Positions 35,032 through 43,700 of a stretch of DNA of 48,944 nucleotides are shown in pieces (positions within the stretch are counted from its first letter, which is position 1; each line of letters starts with the position of its first letter). A model generated the notes under the pieces. The model had not been told where the DNA came from. It saw only the letters and a list, made by a program, of their open reading frames with translations, and searched no databases. The DNA is from Myxococcales bacterium (GTDB lineage: Bacteria; Myxococcota_A; UBA9042; GCA-2863065): positions 1-48,944 of the forward strand of contig JADMJS010000170.1 in NCBI GenBank assembly GCA_018780435.1, written 5' to 3'. Made by a program: the position numbers and the translations under genes.

Positions 35032-35503
35032 CGAGGCGCTGCTCGCGGACTGCGAGTTTCGCCCCGGACGCGCGTCGGGGCCGGGCGGGCAACACCGCAA
35101 CAAGACTGAGAGCGCGGTCACACTGATCCACCGTCCGACGGGCGGCATCGGCGCCGCCTCCGAACGACGCTCGCAACACGAGAACAAAGCCGTGGCTCTC
35201 GTCCGGCTACGGCTGACGCTCGCGCTCGACGTCCGCGGCGAGGGCGGCGCGCCGTCCGCGCTTTGGGTCCTTCGGCGTCGCGGCACGAAGATGGAATGCA
35301 GCCCGAATCACCGGGACTTCCCGTGCCTCCTGGCCGAAGCCTTCGACCAGCTCGACGCGTCGGGCTTCGACGTCGCGTCGGCCGCCACCGTCCTCGGAAT
35401 CAGCAGCACCCAGCTCGTCCGCTTCATCGCGGGCCACCCGCCCGCCTTCACACGCCTCAACGCCGAGCGAGCCGCGCGTGGACTGCATCCCCTGAAAGGT
35501 TGA
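35009..35503 (+). CDS. Release-factor-like GGQ peptidyl-tRNA hydrolase
   Basis: 164 aa. Contains the catalytic class I release-factor loop RASGPGGQHRNKTESAV (GGQ at 26-28), which triggers hydrolysis of peptidyl-tRNA on the ribosome, followed by the SERRSQHENKAVALVRLRL helix of the same domain. It has no codon-recognition domain, as in ArfB/YaeJ and PrfH-type rescue factors. Unlike ArfB it lacks an obvious basic C-terminal tail; instead the last 70 residues (ECSPNHRDFPCLLAEAFDQLDASGFDVASAATVLGIS...) form a helical extension with a helix-turn-helix-like stretch. ATG 35009 lies inside the end of the acetyltransferase gene, so translation is coupled. Ribosome rescue is a reasonable but unproven role. 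Confidence 0.8.
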   Translation: MHPSAQTDEALLADCEFRPGRASGPGGQHRNKTESAVTLIHRPTGGIGAASERRSQHENKAVALVRLRLTLALDVRGEGGAPSALWVLRRRGTKMECSPNHRDFPCLLAEAFDQLDASGFDVASAATVLGISSTQLVRFIAGHPPAFTRLNAERAARGLHPLKG

Positions 35504-35515
35504 ACGCGGGCGGCG

Positions 35516-36121
35516 TCACCGCGCCGCGGGAATGGCCCACACGGCGTCCGAACCCGTGCGCCCGCACTGGTCGCGGACCGTGACCCCGAGCCACCAGGCA
35601 TCTGGCTGATAGGCCCCCACGAGGACCAGCCCGAACTCCTCGATCGCCGAGCCGTCTCGACGTAGTGGCGAGCGCACGCCGAGTACGACCCTACGGTCTT
35701 GTCCCACGGACGAGCAAACGGGCCCGTGCCCTGGGACGTCGACGGGGGACCGGTACGCGGTGGGTGGGGAGCACACGCCCGCGGGATCGAGGGATCGAAG
35801 CTCGAAGTGCGCTTCGAGCGCGGTGATGCCGTCCGCTTCGGGTGCTTCTACCCGAAGGGCAACGAAGGCATGAGTGCCGCCTTGAGGCCCACGGTACAAG
35901 GTCGGAAAGACGCCTTCCGGGAGCGGCGAGTAGTGCGAGTCACCTTGTCCGAGCTGCACGGTCAGCGGCCCGGTCAAGGTGCACGTGGGGTCGAGTCGAA
36001 AGGTGCCGGCCCCGTCATCGCAGGCGAGGTAGTCGGCGTCGCACGCACCCGCGGGCGCTTCGCACGCGGCGAAAAACCCGATGATGACGGACACGCCACA
36101 CCCACGCACGGCAGGCCCCAT
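35516..36121 (-). CDS. Small lipoprotein of unknown function
   Basis: 201 aa from ATG 36121 (or GTG 36124). The N-terminus VRGCGVSVIIGFFAACEAP has a lipobox FAAC. The mature part has about eight cysteines (ACDADYLACDDG, DPTCTL, GVCSPP, PVCSSV, DQCGRT) and strand-like repeats, consistent with a disulfide-stabilised exported protein. No family recognised. Its ATG overlaps the TGA of the acyl-CoA ligase (TGATG), so it is translated with it although no functional link is evident. Confidence 0.65.
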   Translation of the reverse strand: MGPAVRGCGVSVIIGFFAACEAPAGACDADYLACDDGAGTFRLDPTCTLTGPLTVQLGQGDSHYSPLPEGVFPTLYRGPQGGTHAFVALRVEAPEADGITALEAHFELRSLDPAGVCSPPTAYRSPVDVPGHGPVCSSVGQDRRVVLGVRSPLRRDGSAIEEFGLVLVGAYQPDAWWLGVTVRDQCGRTGSDAVWAIPAAR

Positions 36122-37920
36122 CACTCGCCGGCGCCCTCGTACATCGCCTCGATTTCCTTCGCGTATTTCTGAGCGACGACCTTACGCTTGATCTTGAGGG
36201 TCGGCGTGAACTCGCCCCCGTCGATGGTGAAGTCGTTCTCGAGTACGGTGAACTTCCGGATCCACTCGACCTGCGCATACTCCTTGTTCACGTCGTCGAC
36301 GACCTTCTGCACCGCCGCGAGCAGCTTCGGGTGAAGGTGAATCCCCGCGACGGGGATGCCGTTCGCTGCGGCGAAGGTCTTCGCCGCCTCGGGGCTCAGC
36401 GTCAGCACCGCGGACAGGAACTTACGTCGGTCGCCAATGACGACCGCCTGCGAGATGAGCTCGTGGTTTCGGAGAGAGCCTTCGATGTTCTTCGGGGCGA
36501 TGTTCTTCCCGCCGGCCGTGATGATGATCTCCTTCTTGCGACCGGTGATCCAGAGGTGTCCGTCCGCGTCGAACTTGCCGAGGTCACCGGAGTGGAGCCA
36601 GCCGTCCACGAGGGTCTCGTTCGTCGCGGCTTCGTCCTTGTAGTAGCCGAGGAACACGTTCGGTCCCTTGACCAGGATCTCCTCGTCAGCCGCGATCTTC
36701 ACCTCGACACCCGGGAGGGCCGGTCCGACGGAGCCGATCCGCGACTTGCCGGGCACGTTGAAGCTAGTCGGCCCCGTGTCTTCCGATTGCCCGTAGACCT
36801 CTCGGATCATGATGTCGAAGCCGCTGAAGAACTCGATGATCTCTTTGGAGATCGGGGCCGCGCCGCTGACGCAGACCCGGATTCGATCGAAGCCGAGCGC
36901 TGCCTTGACCTTCGAGAAGACGAGCTTGTTCGCGATCGCGTAGCGCACCTTGAGGAGCGCGCCCGGCGTGCGCCCGGCGTTCAAGGTCGCATGCCACTCC
37001 GTGCCCGTGGCACGCGCGAAGCCCATGATCGCCTTCTTGGCACCCGTCGCGGCAGCCGCCTTCTGGGCGACGCCTGAGTACATCTTCTCCCAGATGCGAG
37101 GCACCCCGAACATGACCGTCGGCTTCACCTCCTTGAGGTTGTCGACGACGCGCTCGATCGACTCGCAGAAGTACACCGGGAACCCGACGGTGATCGGGAC
37201 GTGCAGTGTGAACATCTGCTCGGCGATGTGCGACAGCGGCAGGTAGGAGAGGCTGGCGTCGTCCGGTGTCACCTGAACGAGCCCGCGCGCGCAGTCCGCC
37301 GTCCACGTCAGGTTCTCCATCGAGAGCATGACGGCCTTCGGCGGGCCGGTGGTGCCCGAGGTGTAGATGAAGGTCGCGTGTTCGTGCTTCCCGATGGCGG
37401 CCGTTCGCCGGTCCAGCTCGCTCTCGGGCGTCGCGTCGGCCTTGGCGTTGAACTCCTCCCAGGAGAGGGCCATCGCGTCACCGGCGGGCTTCTCCGCCCC
37501 AGCCATGAGCACGATCCACTGCAACTGCGGCAGGTTGCCCTTGTCCCGTTCGGCCTGGACCTTCTTGTACTGGGCCAGGTTCTCGACCACCACGACCGTC
37601 GACTCCGCGTGGTGGATGATGTACTGGACCTCGGGCGGTGAGCTGGTGGTGTAGATGCCCGCTGGCGCTGCGCGAATGGCCATCGTAGCGACGTCGATGA
37701 TGACCCACTCGGGCCGGTTGAAGCCCAGGATGCAGACGGAGCCGCGCTCCGGTACTCCGAGCGTGATGAGCGCACGGGCCGCGCGCCGGACCTGTGCGGC
37801 ATAGGTCGCCCAGTCCGTCGGTGTCCACGTGCCGGAGGGTGCACGCGTGAAGTAAGCAGGCTGCCCGGGCCGAGTGCGAGCCTGGGCGAAGAGTCGGTGC
37901 GGGATCGTGTCGGCGGCCAT
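36121..37920 (-). CDS. Long-chain fatty acid-CoA ligase
   Basis: 599 aa AMP-forming ligase that activates fatty acids as acyl-adenylate and then acyl-CoA. Start ATG 37920 has GAGG 6 nt upstream; the frame above it (to 38238) overlaps the divergent kinase gene and is not coding. Motifs: P-loop IYTSGTTGPPKAVMLS (about 180-195), linker/gate SLSYLPLSHIAEQ, YGQSEDTGP, and the hinge/AMP motif GWLHSGDLGKFDADGH followed by TGRKKEIIITAGGKNIAP. The last resembles FACL15/long-chain ACSBG-type enzymes rather than E. coli FadD. No signal peptide. It is divergent from the Ser/Thr kinase gene. Confidence 0.93.
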   Translation of the reverse strand: MAADTIPHRLFAQARTRPGQPAYFTRAPSGTWTPTDWATYAAQVRRAARALITLGVPERGSVCILGFNRPEWVIIDVATMAIRAAPAGIYTTSSPPEVQYIIHHAESTVVVVENLAQYKKVQAERDKGNLPQLQWIVLMAGAEKPAGDAMALSWEEFNAKADATPESELDRRTAAIGKHEHATFIYTSGTTGPPKAVMLSMENLTWTADCARGLVQVTPDDASLSYLPLSHIAEQMFTLHVPITVGFPVYFCESIERVVDNLKEVKPTVMFGVPRIWEKMYSGVAQKAAAATGAKKAIMGFARATGTEWHATLNAGRTPGALLKVRYAIANKLVFSKVKAALGFDRIRVCVSGAAPISKEIIEFFSGFDIMIREVYGQSEDTGPTSFNVPGKSRIGSVGPALPGVEVKIAADEEILVKGPNVFLGYYKDEAATNETLVDGWLHSGDLGKFDADGHLWITGRKKEIIITAGGKNIAPKNIEGSLRNHELISQAVVIGDRRKFLSAVLTLSPEAAKTFAAANGIPVAGIHLHPKLLAAVQKVVDDVNKEYAQVEWIRKFTVLENDFTIDGGEFTPTLKIKRKVVAQKYAKEIEAMYEGAGE

Positions 37921-38107
37921 CGGGGACCTCACTCGGGTATCGCGTCCGAAAGGACGCCGTGATGCTGATGCGCCGGCTCGGGCGCCTGGAGTCGAGCTGT
38001 TACGCGGGTATAGCGGACGGCACGATAGGCGACAAGCCGTCAGCCGCCCGCGAGCGAGGCGGCTCGGGTTGCTTTGAGTTGCGGCGCGGAGAGGATACCC
38101 TCCGGCC

Positions 38108-39931
38108 ATGCGAATCTGCCCCGAATGTAAGAACCGAACGGAATCGAGGATCTGTGAGAAGGACGGGTCTCCGACGTTGCTGGAGTCGGCGCTTGGAGCG
38201 CCGAAGACGGATCCACTCGCGGGCCAGGTCTTCGACAACCGCTATCTGGTCATGGAGCGCCTCGGGAAAGGCGGCATGGGCAGTGTCTACAAGGCCCGTC
38301 AGATCAACGTCGGACGTGAAGTCGCGCTGAAGGTCCTGAACCCGGACCTCACGGAAGACGCCGACGCCGCCGGGCGCTTCGTCCGCGAAGCCAAGGTCGC
38401 GAGCCGCCTCCGGCACCCGAACACCATCGTCATCTTCGACTTCGGTCACTCGGAGCAGGGCCTCTACATCGCCATGGAGCTCCTGACGGGAGAGTCGCTG
38501 TATCAACGACTCCGTCGGGTCAAGGTGCTCCGGTACAAGGAGGTCGCCAAGATCGGCGCTGCCATGGCCCGCTCGCTCGACGAAGCGCATTCCATGGGGA
38601 TCGTTCACCGGGACCTCAAGCCCGGCAATGTCTTCCTGTCGCGTGTTCATGGCGGCGGCGAGGTCGTAAAGGTCCTCGACTTTGGTGTCGCCCGCTTCTT
38701 CGCCGAGCACTCGACACGCTCCGGCGAGTCCATGTTTGAGACGAACCGCCCCATGATCGTCGGGACGCTGCAGTACATGGCGCCTGAGCAGATCCGTGGC
38801 GAGAACGTCGACGCTCGCTCGGACCTCTACGCGCTCGGCATCATGTTCTATGAAGCACTGACGGGGAGTCGGCCCTTTGAAGCCGACAACCCAGTCGCGA
38901 TCATGCAGAAGCAGCTCGAGGAGACGGCGCCGGCGCTCCCGGCCGATATCCCAGAGGTCTTCCGAAACCTGGTTGCGAGTCTCTTGCAGAAGCGGCCCGA
39001 CCGGCGCCCCTCCACGGCGGCCGAGGTCGCGACCATTCTCGAGTCGCTTTGTTCGCCGGACTCGGTCCCGTCCACCCCAGCCGTTGTCTCGTTGCCCTCG
39101 GACCTCTACACGGTCCCGGACTCGACCCAACGTGATCGCCCGTCGTCGTGGGAGAAGTTTGATACGCCGCCGCCACCGCCGCCAGACCCGGCCCTGACGC
39201 GTGCGGCCCCACCGTTGCCTCCGATCCGCACCCCGATCGCCATGCGCTCCGACGAAGGCGCCGCCGAAGAGGCCACGGCACCGACCCCGCGCTTCGACCA
39301 TCGGGTTGGTCTGGACTCGACGGACAAGCCAGCCCGGCGCGGCTCTTGGCTCGTCGCCGCCCTGGCCGCGATCGGCGCCGCACTGGGGGTCTGGTGGTTC
39401 GTTGGCCGCTCCAGGGAGGTGGCCACGACGGGCTCAGGCACGGTCGAGATCATCACGGCACCCGCGGGTGCGACGATCATCGACGCCGAGACCAAGTTCG
39501 AGCTCGGCGTTGCCCCCCTGACGCTCGAAGGGGGCCCTCGTGCCACCAAGGCGATTACAGCGCGACTAGCCCGACACCGCTCGAAGACCGTCGACGTCCC
39601 CTATCCCGCGCCCGGCGCGGAGCGGAAGCTCGACGTGGAGCTGACCAAGTCGCCACTCATTCCGTTCGATTCGGACCCACCGGGAGCCGAGATCATCCTG
39701 CTCTCCACTGGGGAGACCATCGGGACGACGCCCTTCGAATGGTCCGTGCCGGACCACATCCTCGATGCCAAGGCCGGCGCTCGATTCCGCTACGTCCTCC
39801 CCGGCTACCAAGACCGAGACGAGTCCCTCGGTGACTACGAGCTCGCCGGCGGTCGCGGCCTCGCGAAGGTGCAGCTCGCCCCCGTGGCCGGCCCGTCCGC
39901 GCCGACGCGCCCGACGCGGCGCCCGCGATGA
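38108..39931 (+). CDS. Hanks-type Ser/Thr kinase with zinc ribbon and PEGA-like domains
   Basis: 607 aa membrane kinase. The N-terminal MRICPECKNR...ICEKDG (Cys4, Cys7, Cys16) is a zinc ribbon common in myxobacterial kinases. Kinase domain about 45-305: glycine loop LGKGGMGSVY (52-61), Lys75 in VALKVL, HRDLKPGN (Asp near 169), DFGVAR (Asp near 191), APEQIRGE. A Pro-rich juxtamembrane linker of about 80 aa leads to one membrane span (WLVAALAAIGAALGVWWFVG, about 414-433). The exported C-terminus contains two PEGA-like units (VEIITAPAGATIIDAET... and FDSDPPGAEIILLSTGETIG), a fold often linked to surface or polysaccharide contacts. All catalytic residues are present. Substrates are unknown. Confidence 0.93.
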   Translation: MRICPECKNRTESRICEKDGSPTLLESALGAPKTDPLAGQVFDNRYLVMERLGKGGMGSVYKARQINVGREVALKVLNPDLTEDADAAGRFVREAKVASRLRHPNTIVIFDFGHSEQGLYIAMELLTGESLYQRLRRVKVLRYKEVAKIGAAMARSLDEAHSMGIVHRDLKPGNVFLSRVHGGGEVVKVLDFGVARFFAEHSTRSGESMFETNRPMIVGTLQYMAPEQIRGENVDARSDLYALGIMFYEALTGSRPFEADNPVAIMQKQLEETAPALPADIPEVFRNLVASLLQKRPDRRPSTAAEVATILESLCSPDSVPSTPAVVSLPSDLYTVPDSTQRDRPSSWEKFDTPPPPPPDPALTRAAPPLPPIRTPIAMRSDEGAAEEATAPTPRFDHRVGLDSTDKPARRGSWLVAALAAIGAALGVWWFVGRSREVATTGSGTVEIITAPAGATIIDAETKFELGVAPLTLEGGPRATKAITARLARHRSKTVDVPYPAPGAERKLDVELTKSPLIPFDSDPPGAEIILLSTGETIGTTPFEWSVPDHILDAKAGARFRYVLPGYQDRDESLGDYELAGGRGLAKVQLAPVAGPSAPTRPTRRPR

Positions 39932-40131
39932 TCTAGGAGGGCGCTGATTTTCTCCCGTCGCATGCCTTCGCGCTTCCCCACGGGTGCGGCGTCAGATGTC
40001 TGCGATACGTCCTCACGTAGCCAGGGCTACCCTCTGGGCGTCACTCGACATCCTCCTTGCTCCGCGGGGAATCGCTTCGGCCTGCTCGGTCCGAAAGTCA
40101 GCACCCTCCTACCCCAGGCGATTGAGGCGCC

Positions 40132-42132
40132 TCAGGTACGAGCTCGCGCCGCCTCGATCACCGCATCGATTTCAGCCCACCGCGCATACGCCGCTTCGGT
40201 CTTCTCGATGACGTCCTGGCGCTCAAGAAGCAGCCCTTTGGCGTCACCTTTCGCGTAGACCGCCGGGTCCGCGAGGAGCGCGTCGATCTCACCGAGACGC
40301 GCTTCGAGCGTCGGGATGGTGGTCTCGAGGCGGGCGACCTCCACTTTCAGGTGTTTGGTCTCGGCGTGGAGGCGCTGGCGGGACTCGGCTTCGCGTCGCT
40401 TGCGCGCCCGTTCGTCGTCGGTGTCTGCAGGCGCGGCGCCGGCTTTGGCCGCGATCGAGGTCGTCCCTGGCTTGGAAGGGGAGCCCCCTTCCGCGACGGC
40501 CTCCGCCTCCTTCTTAGCGAGGTATTCGTCGTAGGTCCCGAGATAGAATGACACTTTGCTCGCCGCAGACCGCCCGGGGATCGACGCGCTCGTATCGACC
40601 TCAAGGACGTGCGTGCACACGGCGTTCATGAAGTAGCGGTCGTGGCTGACGACCACGAGGGTGCCTTCGTAGCGCCGGAGCGCGTCTTCGAGGCTGCCGC
40701 GGCTGTCGAGATCGAGGTGGTTTGTCGGCTCGTCCATCAGCAGCAGCGTGACCGGACGTAAGAGGAGCCGCCCGAGGGCCACGCGGGCTTTCTCTCCGCC
40801 CGACAGGACTCGAATCGGCTTCTCGACGTCGTCTCCCGAGAACAAGAACCCACCGAGGATGCCGCGAATCATCGGGTAGGTCTCGATGTCGGCGACGTCG
40901 GCGAGCGCTTCGAGGACCGAGTGGTCAGGGTTCAGCGTGTCGAGCTGATGTTGAGCGTAGTAGCCGACGTTGACGTTGTGACCGAGGACACGTTCGCCCG
41001 CCTCGACGGGGAGGACGCCGGCGAGGATCTTGAGCAACGTCGACTTGCCGGCCCCATTGACGCCCACGAGGGCGATGCGCTGCCCGCGCTCGACAGCGAG
41101 GTTCAGCCCGTCGTAGACCACCTTCTCGGCGTAGGCTTTCCGCACGCCCTTCAGCTCGGCCACGGTGCGGCCGGAGCGCGGCGGCTGTGGGAAGCGGAAG
41201 CCTCGCATCTTCTTGGCGACCGGGCCGATCTCGATCCGTTCGATCTTCTCAAGCTGCTTGACTCGGCTCTGGACCGCGGCGGCCTTGGTGGCCTTGGACC
41301 GGAAGCGGTCGATGAAGCGCTCGATCCGCTCGATCTCCGCCGCCTGCTCGTCCGCCCGCTTCTCGATGAGCTCCCGCTCTCGCTCGCGGGCGACCAGCCA
41401 GTCCTCATAGTTTCCGACGTAGAGCTTGACGCCGAAGGGCCCTATCTCCGCGATCCGATTGACGGTTCGGTTCAGGAAGGTGCGGTCGTGGGAGACCGTG
41501 ACCACGGTCCCGGGGTAGCTCGCGATGTAGCCTTCGAGCCAAGCGAGCGATTCGAGATCGAGGTGGTTGGTCGGCTCGTCGAGCATGAGGATGTCGGGCC
41601 GCGAGACCAGGAGACGGGCGAGCGCGATACGCATCCGCCAGCCACCGGAGAATCGGACGGCCGGATCCTGGAGTTGGTCGTCCCGGAAGCCGAGGCCGCC
41701 CAGGACCCGCTTCGCTTCCACCTCGATGGTGTCACCGCCGAGACGCTCGAAGCGGTCACGGAGGCGGGAGTACTCGTCGAGCGTGGCCTCGGTCGACGCG
41801 CCGTCGGCCCGTTCGAGCCGCTGCTCGGCATCCGCGATGGCGACGGAGAGCGCCTGTAGCTCCTCGCTCGCCCGGAGCACCTCCGCCAGCACCGTTCGGG
41901 TGAAGTCGAAAGAGAGGTCCTGCGCGAGGAGGCCCAGCCGGACGTTCTTCGGTACGATGACGCTGCCGGCGTCAGGCTCGAGCCGTCCGGCGAGGATGCT
42001 GAGGAGGGTGCTCTTGCCGGCGCCGTTCGGGCCGACGAGCCCGATCCGTTCTTTGAGTCCGATCTGCCAGACCAGCCCCTCGAACAGCAGCTTCTCGCCG
42101 TATCGCTTCTCGATGCCGACGGCTTGGAGCAT
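40132..42132 (-). CDS. ABC-F family ATPase (Uup/YheS-like)
   Basis: 666 aa soluble protein with two ABC domains and no membrane spans. First domain: Walker A GPNGAGKST (34-42), FSGGWRMRIALARLL, Walker B LMLDEPTNHLDLESL. Second: GVNGAGKST, LSGGEKARVALGRLL, LLLMDEPTNHLDLDSRG. The inter-domain linker (about 240-320) is the long basic coiled region that reaches the ribosomal P-site in ABC-F proteins, and the last 130 residues form a further charged coiled coil, as in Uup/YheS. ABC-F proteins resolve stalled ribosomes or confer antibiotic resistance; which applies here is unknown. It follows the OmpA-family gene by 13 bp and is likely co-transcribed. The 200 bp to the convergent kinase gene holds no gene or clear terminator. 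Confidence 0.93.
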   Translation of the reverse strand: MLQAVGIEKRYGEKLLFEGLVWQIGLKERIGLVGPNGAGKSTLLSILAGRLEPDAGSVIVPKNVRLGLLAQDLSFDFTRTVLAEVLRASEELQALSVAIADAEQRLERADGASTEATLDEYSRLRDRFERLGGDTIEVEAKRVLGGLGFRDDQLQDPAVRFSGGWRMRIALARLLVSRPDILMLDEPTNHLDLESLAWLEGYIASYPGTVVTVSHDRTFLNRTVNRIAEIGPFGVKLYVGNYEDWLVARERERELIEKRADEQAAEIERIERFIDRFRSKATKAAAVQSRVKQLEKIERIEIGPVAKKMRGFRFPQPPRSGRTVAELKGVRKAYAEKVVYDGLNLAVERGQRIALVGVNGAGKSTLLKILAGVLPVEAGERVLGHNVNVGYYAQHQLDTLNPDHSVLEALADVADIETYPMIRGILGGFLFSGDDVEKPIRVLSGGEKARVALGRLLLRPVTLLLMDEPTNHLDLDSRGSLEDALRRYEGTLVVVSHDRYFMNAVCTHVLEVDTSASIPGRSAASKVSFYLGTYDEYLAKKEAEAVAEGGSPSKPGTTSIAAKAGAAPADTDDERARKRREAESRQRLHAETKHLKVEVARLETTIPTLEARLGEIDALLADPAVYAKGDAKGLLLERQDVIEKTEAAYARWAEIDAVIEAARART

Positions 42133-42145
42133 GAGCGTGGAACCC

Positions 42146-42901
42146 CTAGCGCTTCTGGAAGGGAGCGAGGAGCGCGTCGAGGTCGGGGATGAGCACGATC
42201 TCGATGCGGCGGTTCAGCGTCTTGTTCTCGGGCGTGTCGTTCGGCGCGGTGGGCGCGAACTTGCCGTAGCCGGCGAAGCTGATGCGCTCCGCGGGCATGC
42301 CGTTCTCGAGCATGAACTGAAGGACGACGCGTGAGCGGTTGCCAGAGAGGCGCCAGTTGAAGTCGTCGCCGCCGTCGGAGTCGGTGTGACCCGAGACCTG
42401 CCACGAGCGGCCCTGGAGCCCGCCGAGGATCTTGGCGAGCTCGGTGAGGGTTTCCTGGCCGCCCTGCTTGAGCTCGTACTTTCCGGAATCAAAGAGGATC
42501 TTGTCGGCCATCTGCACGGTGAACTGGCCGCGCACGATCGACACCGTGAGCTTGCCGGCCTGAACCAGCCCGTCGAGCTGCTTGCGCAGGTTGTCGAAGA
42601 CCGCGGATTGGGCCGCCGCGATGGCCTCGAGCTCCTCGATGCGCTTGATGGCGTTCGTCAGGTTCGCGTCGAGCTCCTTGCCTTGGCTCTTCATCGCGGT
42701 CAGCTCGGACTGGCATCGGTCGAGCTGCTGATTGCAGGTGCCCTTCTCCCCGTAGAGCGTCGCGTTCGTGCCTTCGAGCTCCTTGATCTGCTTCTTCAGC
42801 CCGGAGACATCGAGTTCGTATTTGTCGCGGCCCACGGTCGCGCACGCGCCCGACAGGAGGACCAGCCCAAGAGAGACAGAACGGAAAACGGACAGGTTCA
42901 T
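42146..42901 (-). CDS. OmpA-family peptidoglycan-binding lipoprotein with coiled coil
   Basis: 251 aa. Lipobox LSGAC (Cys20); an extended coiled coil (about 28-115, heptad-rich with GLKKQIKELEGTNATLYGEK and KRIEELEAIAAAQSAV); then an OmpA C-terminal domain (about 120-240) with ILFDSGKYEL, the peptidoglycan (diaminopimelate)-binding GHTDSDGGDDFNWRLSGNRS and NRRIEIVL. It probably spans from the outer membrane to the cell wall. AGGA stands 6 nt before ATG 42901. It lies 23 bp below the toxin gene and 13 bp above the ABC-F gene on the same strand. Confidence 0.92.
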   Translation of the reverse strand: MNLSVFRSVSLGLVLLSGACATVGRDKYELDVSGLKKQIKELEGTNATLYGEKGTCNQQLDRCQSELTAMKSQGKELDANLTNAIKRIEELEAIAAAQSAVFDNLRKQLDGLVQAGKLTVSIVRGQFTVQMADKILFDSGKYELKQGGQETLTELAKILGGLQGRSWQVSGHTDSDGGDDFNWRLSGNRSRVVLQFMLENGMPAERISFAGYGKFAPTAPNDTPENKTLNRRIEIVLIPDLDALLAPFQKR

Positions 42902-42924
42902 CGTGCGTCCTTTGGGTCGGGGGG

Positions 42925-43347
42925 TTAGAGGCTACCGAGCTCGGCGACATGCGCCGCAGCTACCGTGCCTTGGACTTTGGCGAGCAACACGAGGTCGCTC
43001 GTGACGAGCGGCGCGCCGAGGCTCTCGGCCGTGGCGAGGAAGACGCCGTCCACGGGCATGATGCCGAGCTGGCGTGAGAGCTCGTAGGCGCGCCGCACGA
43101 GCGAGCCGCTGACGCCGACGAAGCGCACGAGGTTCGGGACCGCGTCGAGGATCGCGTAGGCCTGATCATCGCTTAACTCGCCTTTCGCTTGCTTGCGGCC
43201 GACGAGCCCTGCCAGCTCGACGAGGAGCGTGTCAGGCGCGACGAGGTCGCGGCCGGACACGAGGAGCGCCTTGGCGAGCGGCTGCCCGTCGCCAGCGACG
43301 AGGGCCTGAAGGACGACCGCAGTATCGACGAGGATGGGGCTGCTCAT
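42925..43347 (-). CDS. PIN-domain toxin (VapC/FitB type)
   Basis: 140 aa ribonuclease toxin of the VapC/FitB class. The four acidic residues of the PIN active site are present: Asp8 (ILVDTAVVL), Glu44 (LLVELAG), Asp100 (PVDGVFLATAE) and Asp118 (LVTSDLVLL). VapC toxins usually cut tRNA or 23S rRNA and are held inactive by the cognate antitoxin. Its start overlaps the antitoxin stop by 4 nt, the normal arrangement. The intact active site suggests a functional toxin. Confidence 0.9.
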   Translation of the reverse strand: MSSPILVDTAVVLQALVAGDGQPLAKALLVSGRDLVAPDTLLVELAGLVGRKQAKGELSDDQAYAILDAVPNLVRFVGVSGSLVRRAYELSRQLGIMPVDGVFLATAESLGAPLVTSDLVLLAKVQGTVAAAHVAELGSL

Positions 43348-43571
43348 CGGTCTCGGGCCTCGCGCTGAAGGTCGGCGGCGCTTCGCTGCGGACCGCGGGT
43401 CATGTTCGCGACCTGGTCGACGAGGTTCTCCTTCTCGCCTTCGGAGAGGGACGACGCCTGAACCAGGATCGCGTGGACTTCTTCCTCAAGGGAACGCCCA
43501 GCGAGAACCGCCCGGGCGCGAAGGCGCGACAGGAGCGCTTCGTCGAGGTTCGAGATGACGATCTGGACCAT
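43344..43571 (-). CDS. FitA/VapB-type ribbon-helix-helix antitoxin
   Basis: 75 aa. The N-terminal IVISNLDEALLSRLRARAVLAGRSLEEEV fits the FitA-type ribbon-helix-helix DNA-binding domain, and the C-terminal tail (ENLVDQVANMTRGPQ and a basic end) is the likely toxin-neutralising segment. GGAGG lies 5 nt before ATG 43571. A promoter and a 10-bp palindrome immediately upstream fit autoregulation by the antitoxin-toxin complex. Confidence 0.88.
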   Translation of the reverse strand: MVQIVISNLDEALLSRLRARAVLAGRSLEEEVHAILVQASSLSEGEKENLVDQVANMTRGPQRSAADLQREARDR

Positions 43572-43639
43572 GGAGCCTCCAAGGGGCGAGAGACGAGGCG
43601 CCGGCGTGACGAGAGAGCCGTCGGCGCTGGCCGGGAGCG

Positions 43640-43649
43640 GGTGCGCACC
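43640..43649. promoter_or_regulatory. 10-bp palindrome at the toxin-antitoxin promoter
   Basis: GGTGCGCACC, perfect dyad, adjoining the -10 element (43647-43652) and covering the predicted transcription start of the toxin-antitoxin operon. A good candidate operator for the antitoxin; the sequence itself differs from characterised FitA operators. Confidence 0.45.
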
Positions 43650-43675
43650 ATACCCAATGACACGGACCGCGACAA
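43647..43675 (-). promoter_or_regulatory. Sigma-70-like promoter of the toxin-antitoxin operon
   Basis: TTGTCG (43670-43675) and TATGGT (43647-43652) with a 17-bp spacer on the minus strand, giving a leader of about 70 nt before ATG 43571. Confidence 0.5.
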
Positions 43676-43700
43676 TGTCGGCGTGGGAGGTGATGTGCGC

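Noticed and set aside
33730..35286. 518-aa minus-strand frame opposite three plus-strand genes
   Set aside because: Spans gene boundaries and intergenic sequence; the plus-strand genes carry clear motifs.
38000..39301. 433-aa minus-strand frame opposite the kinase
   Set aside because: The kinase has all catalytic motifs; the frame is a shadow.
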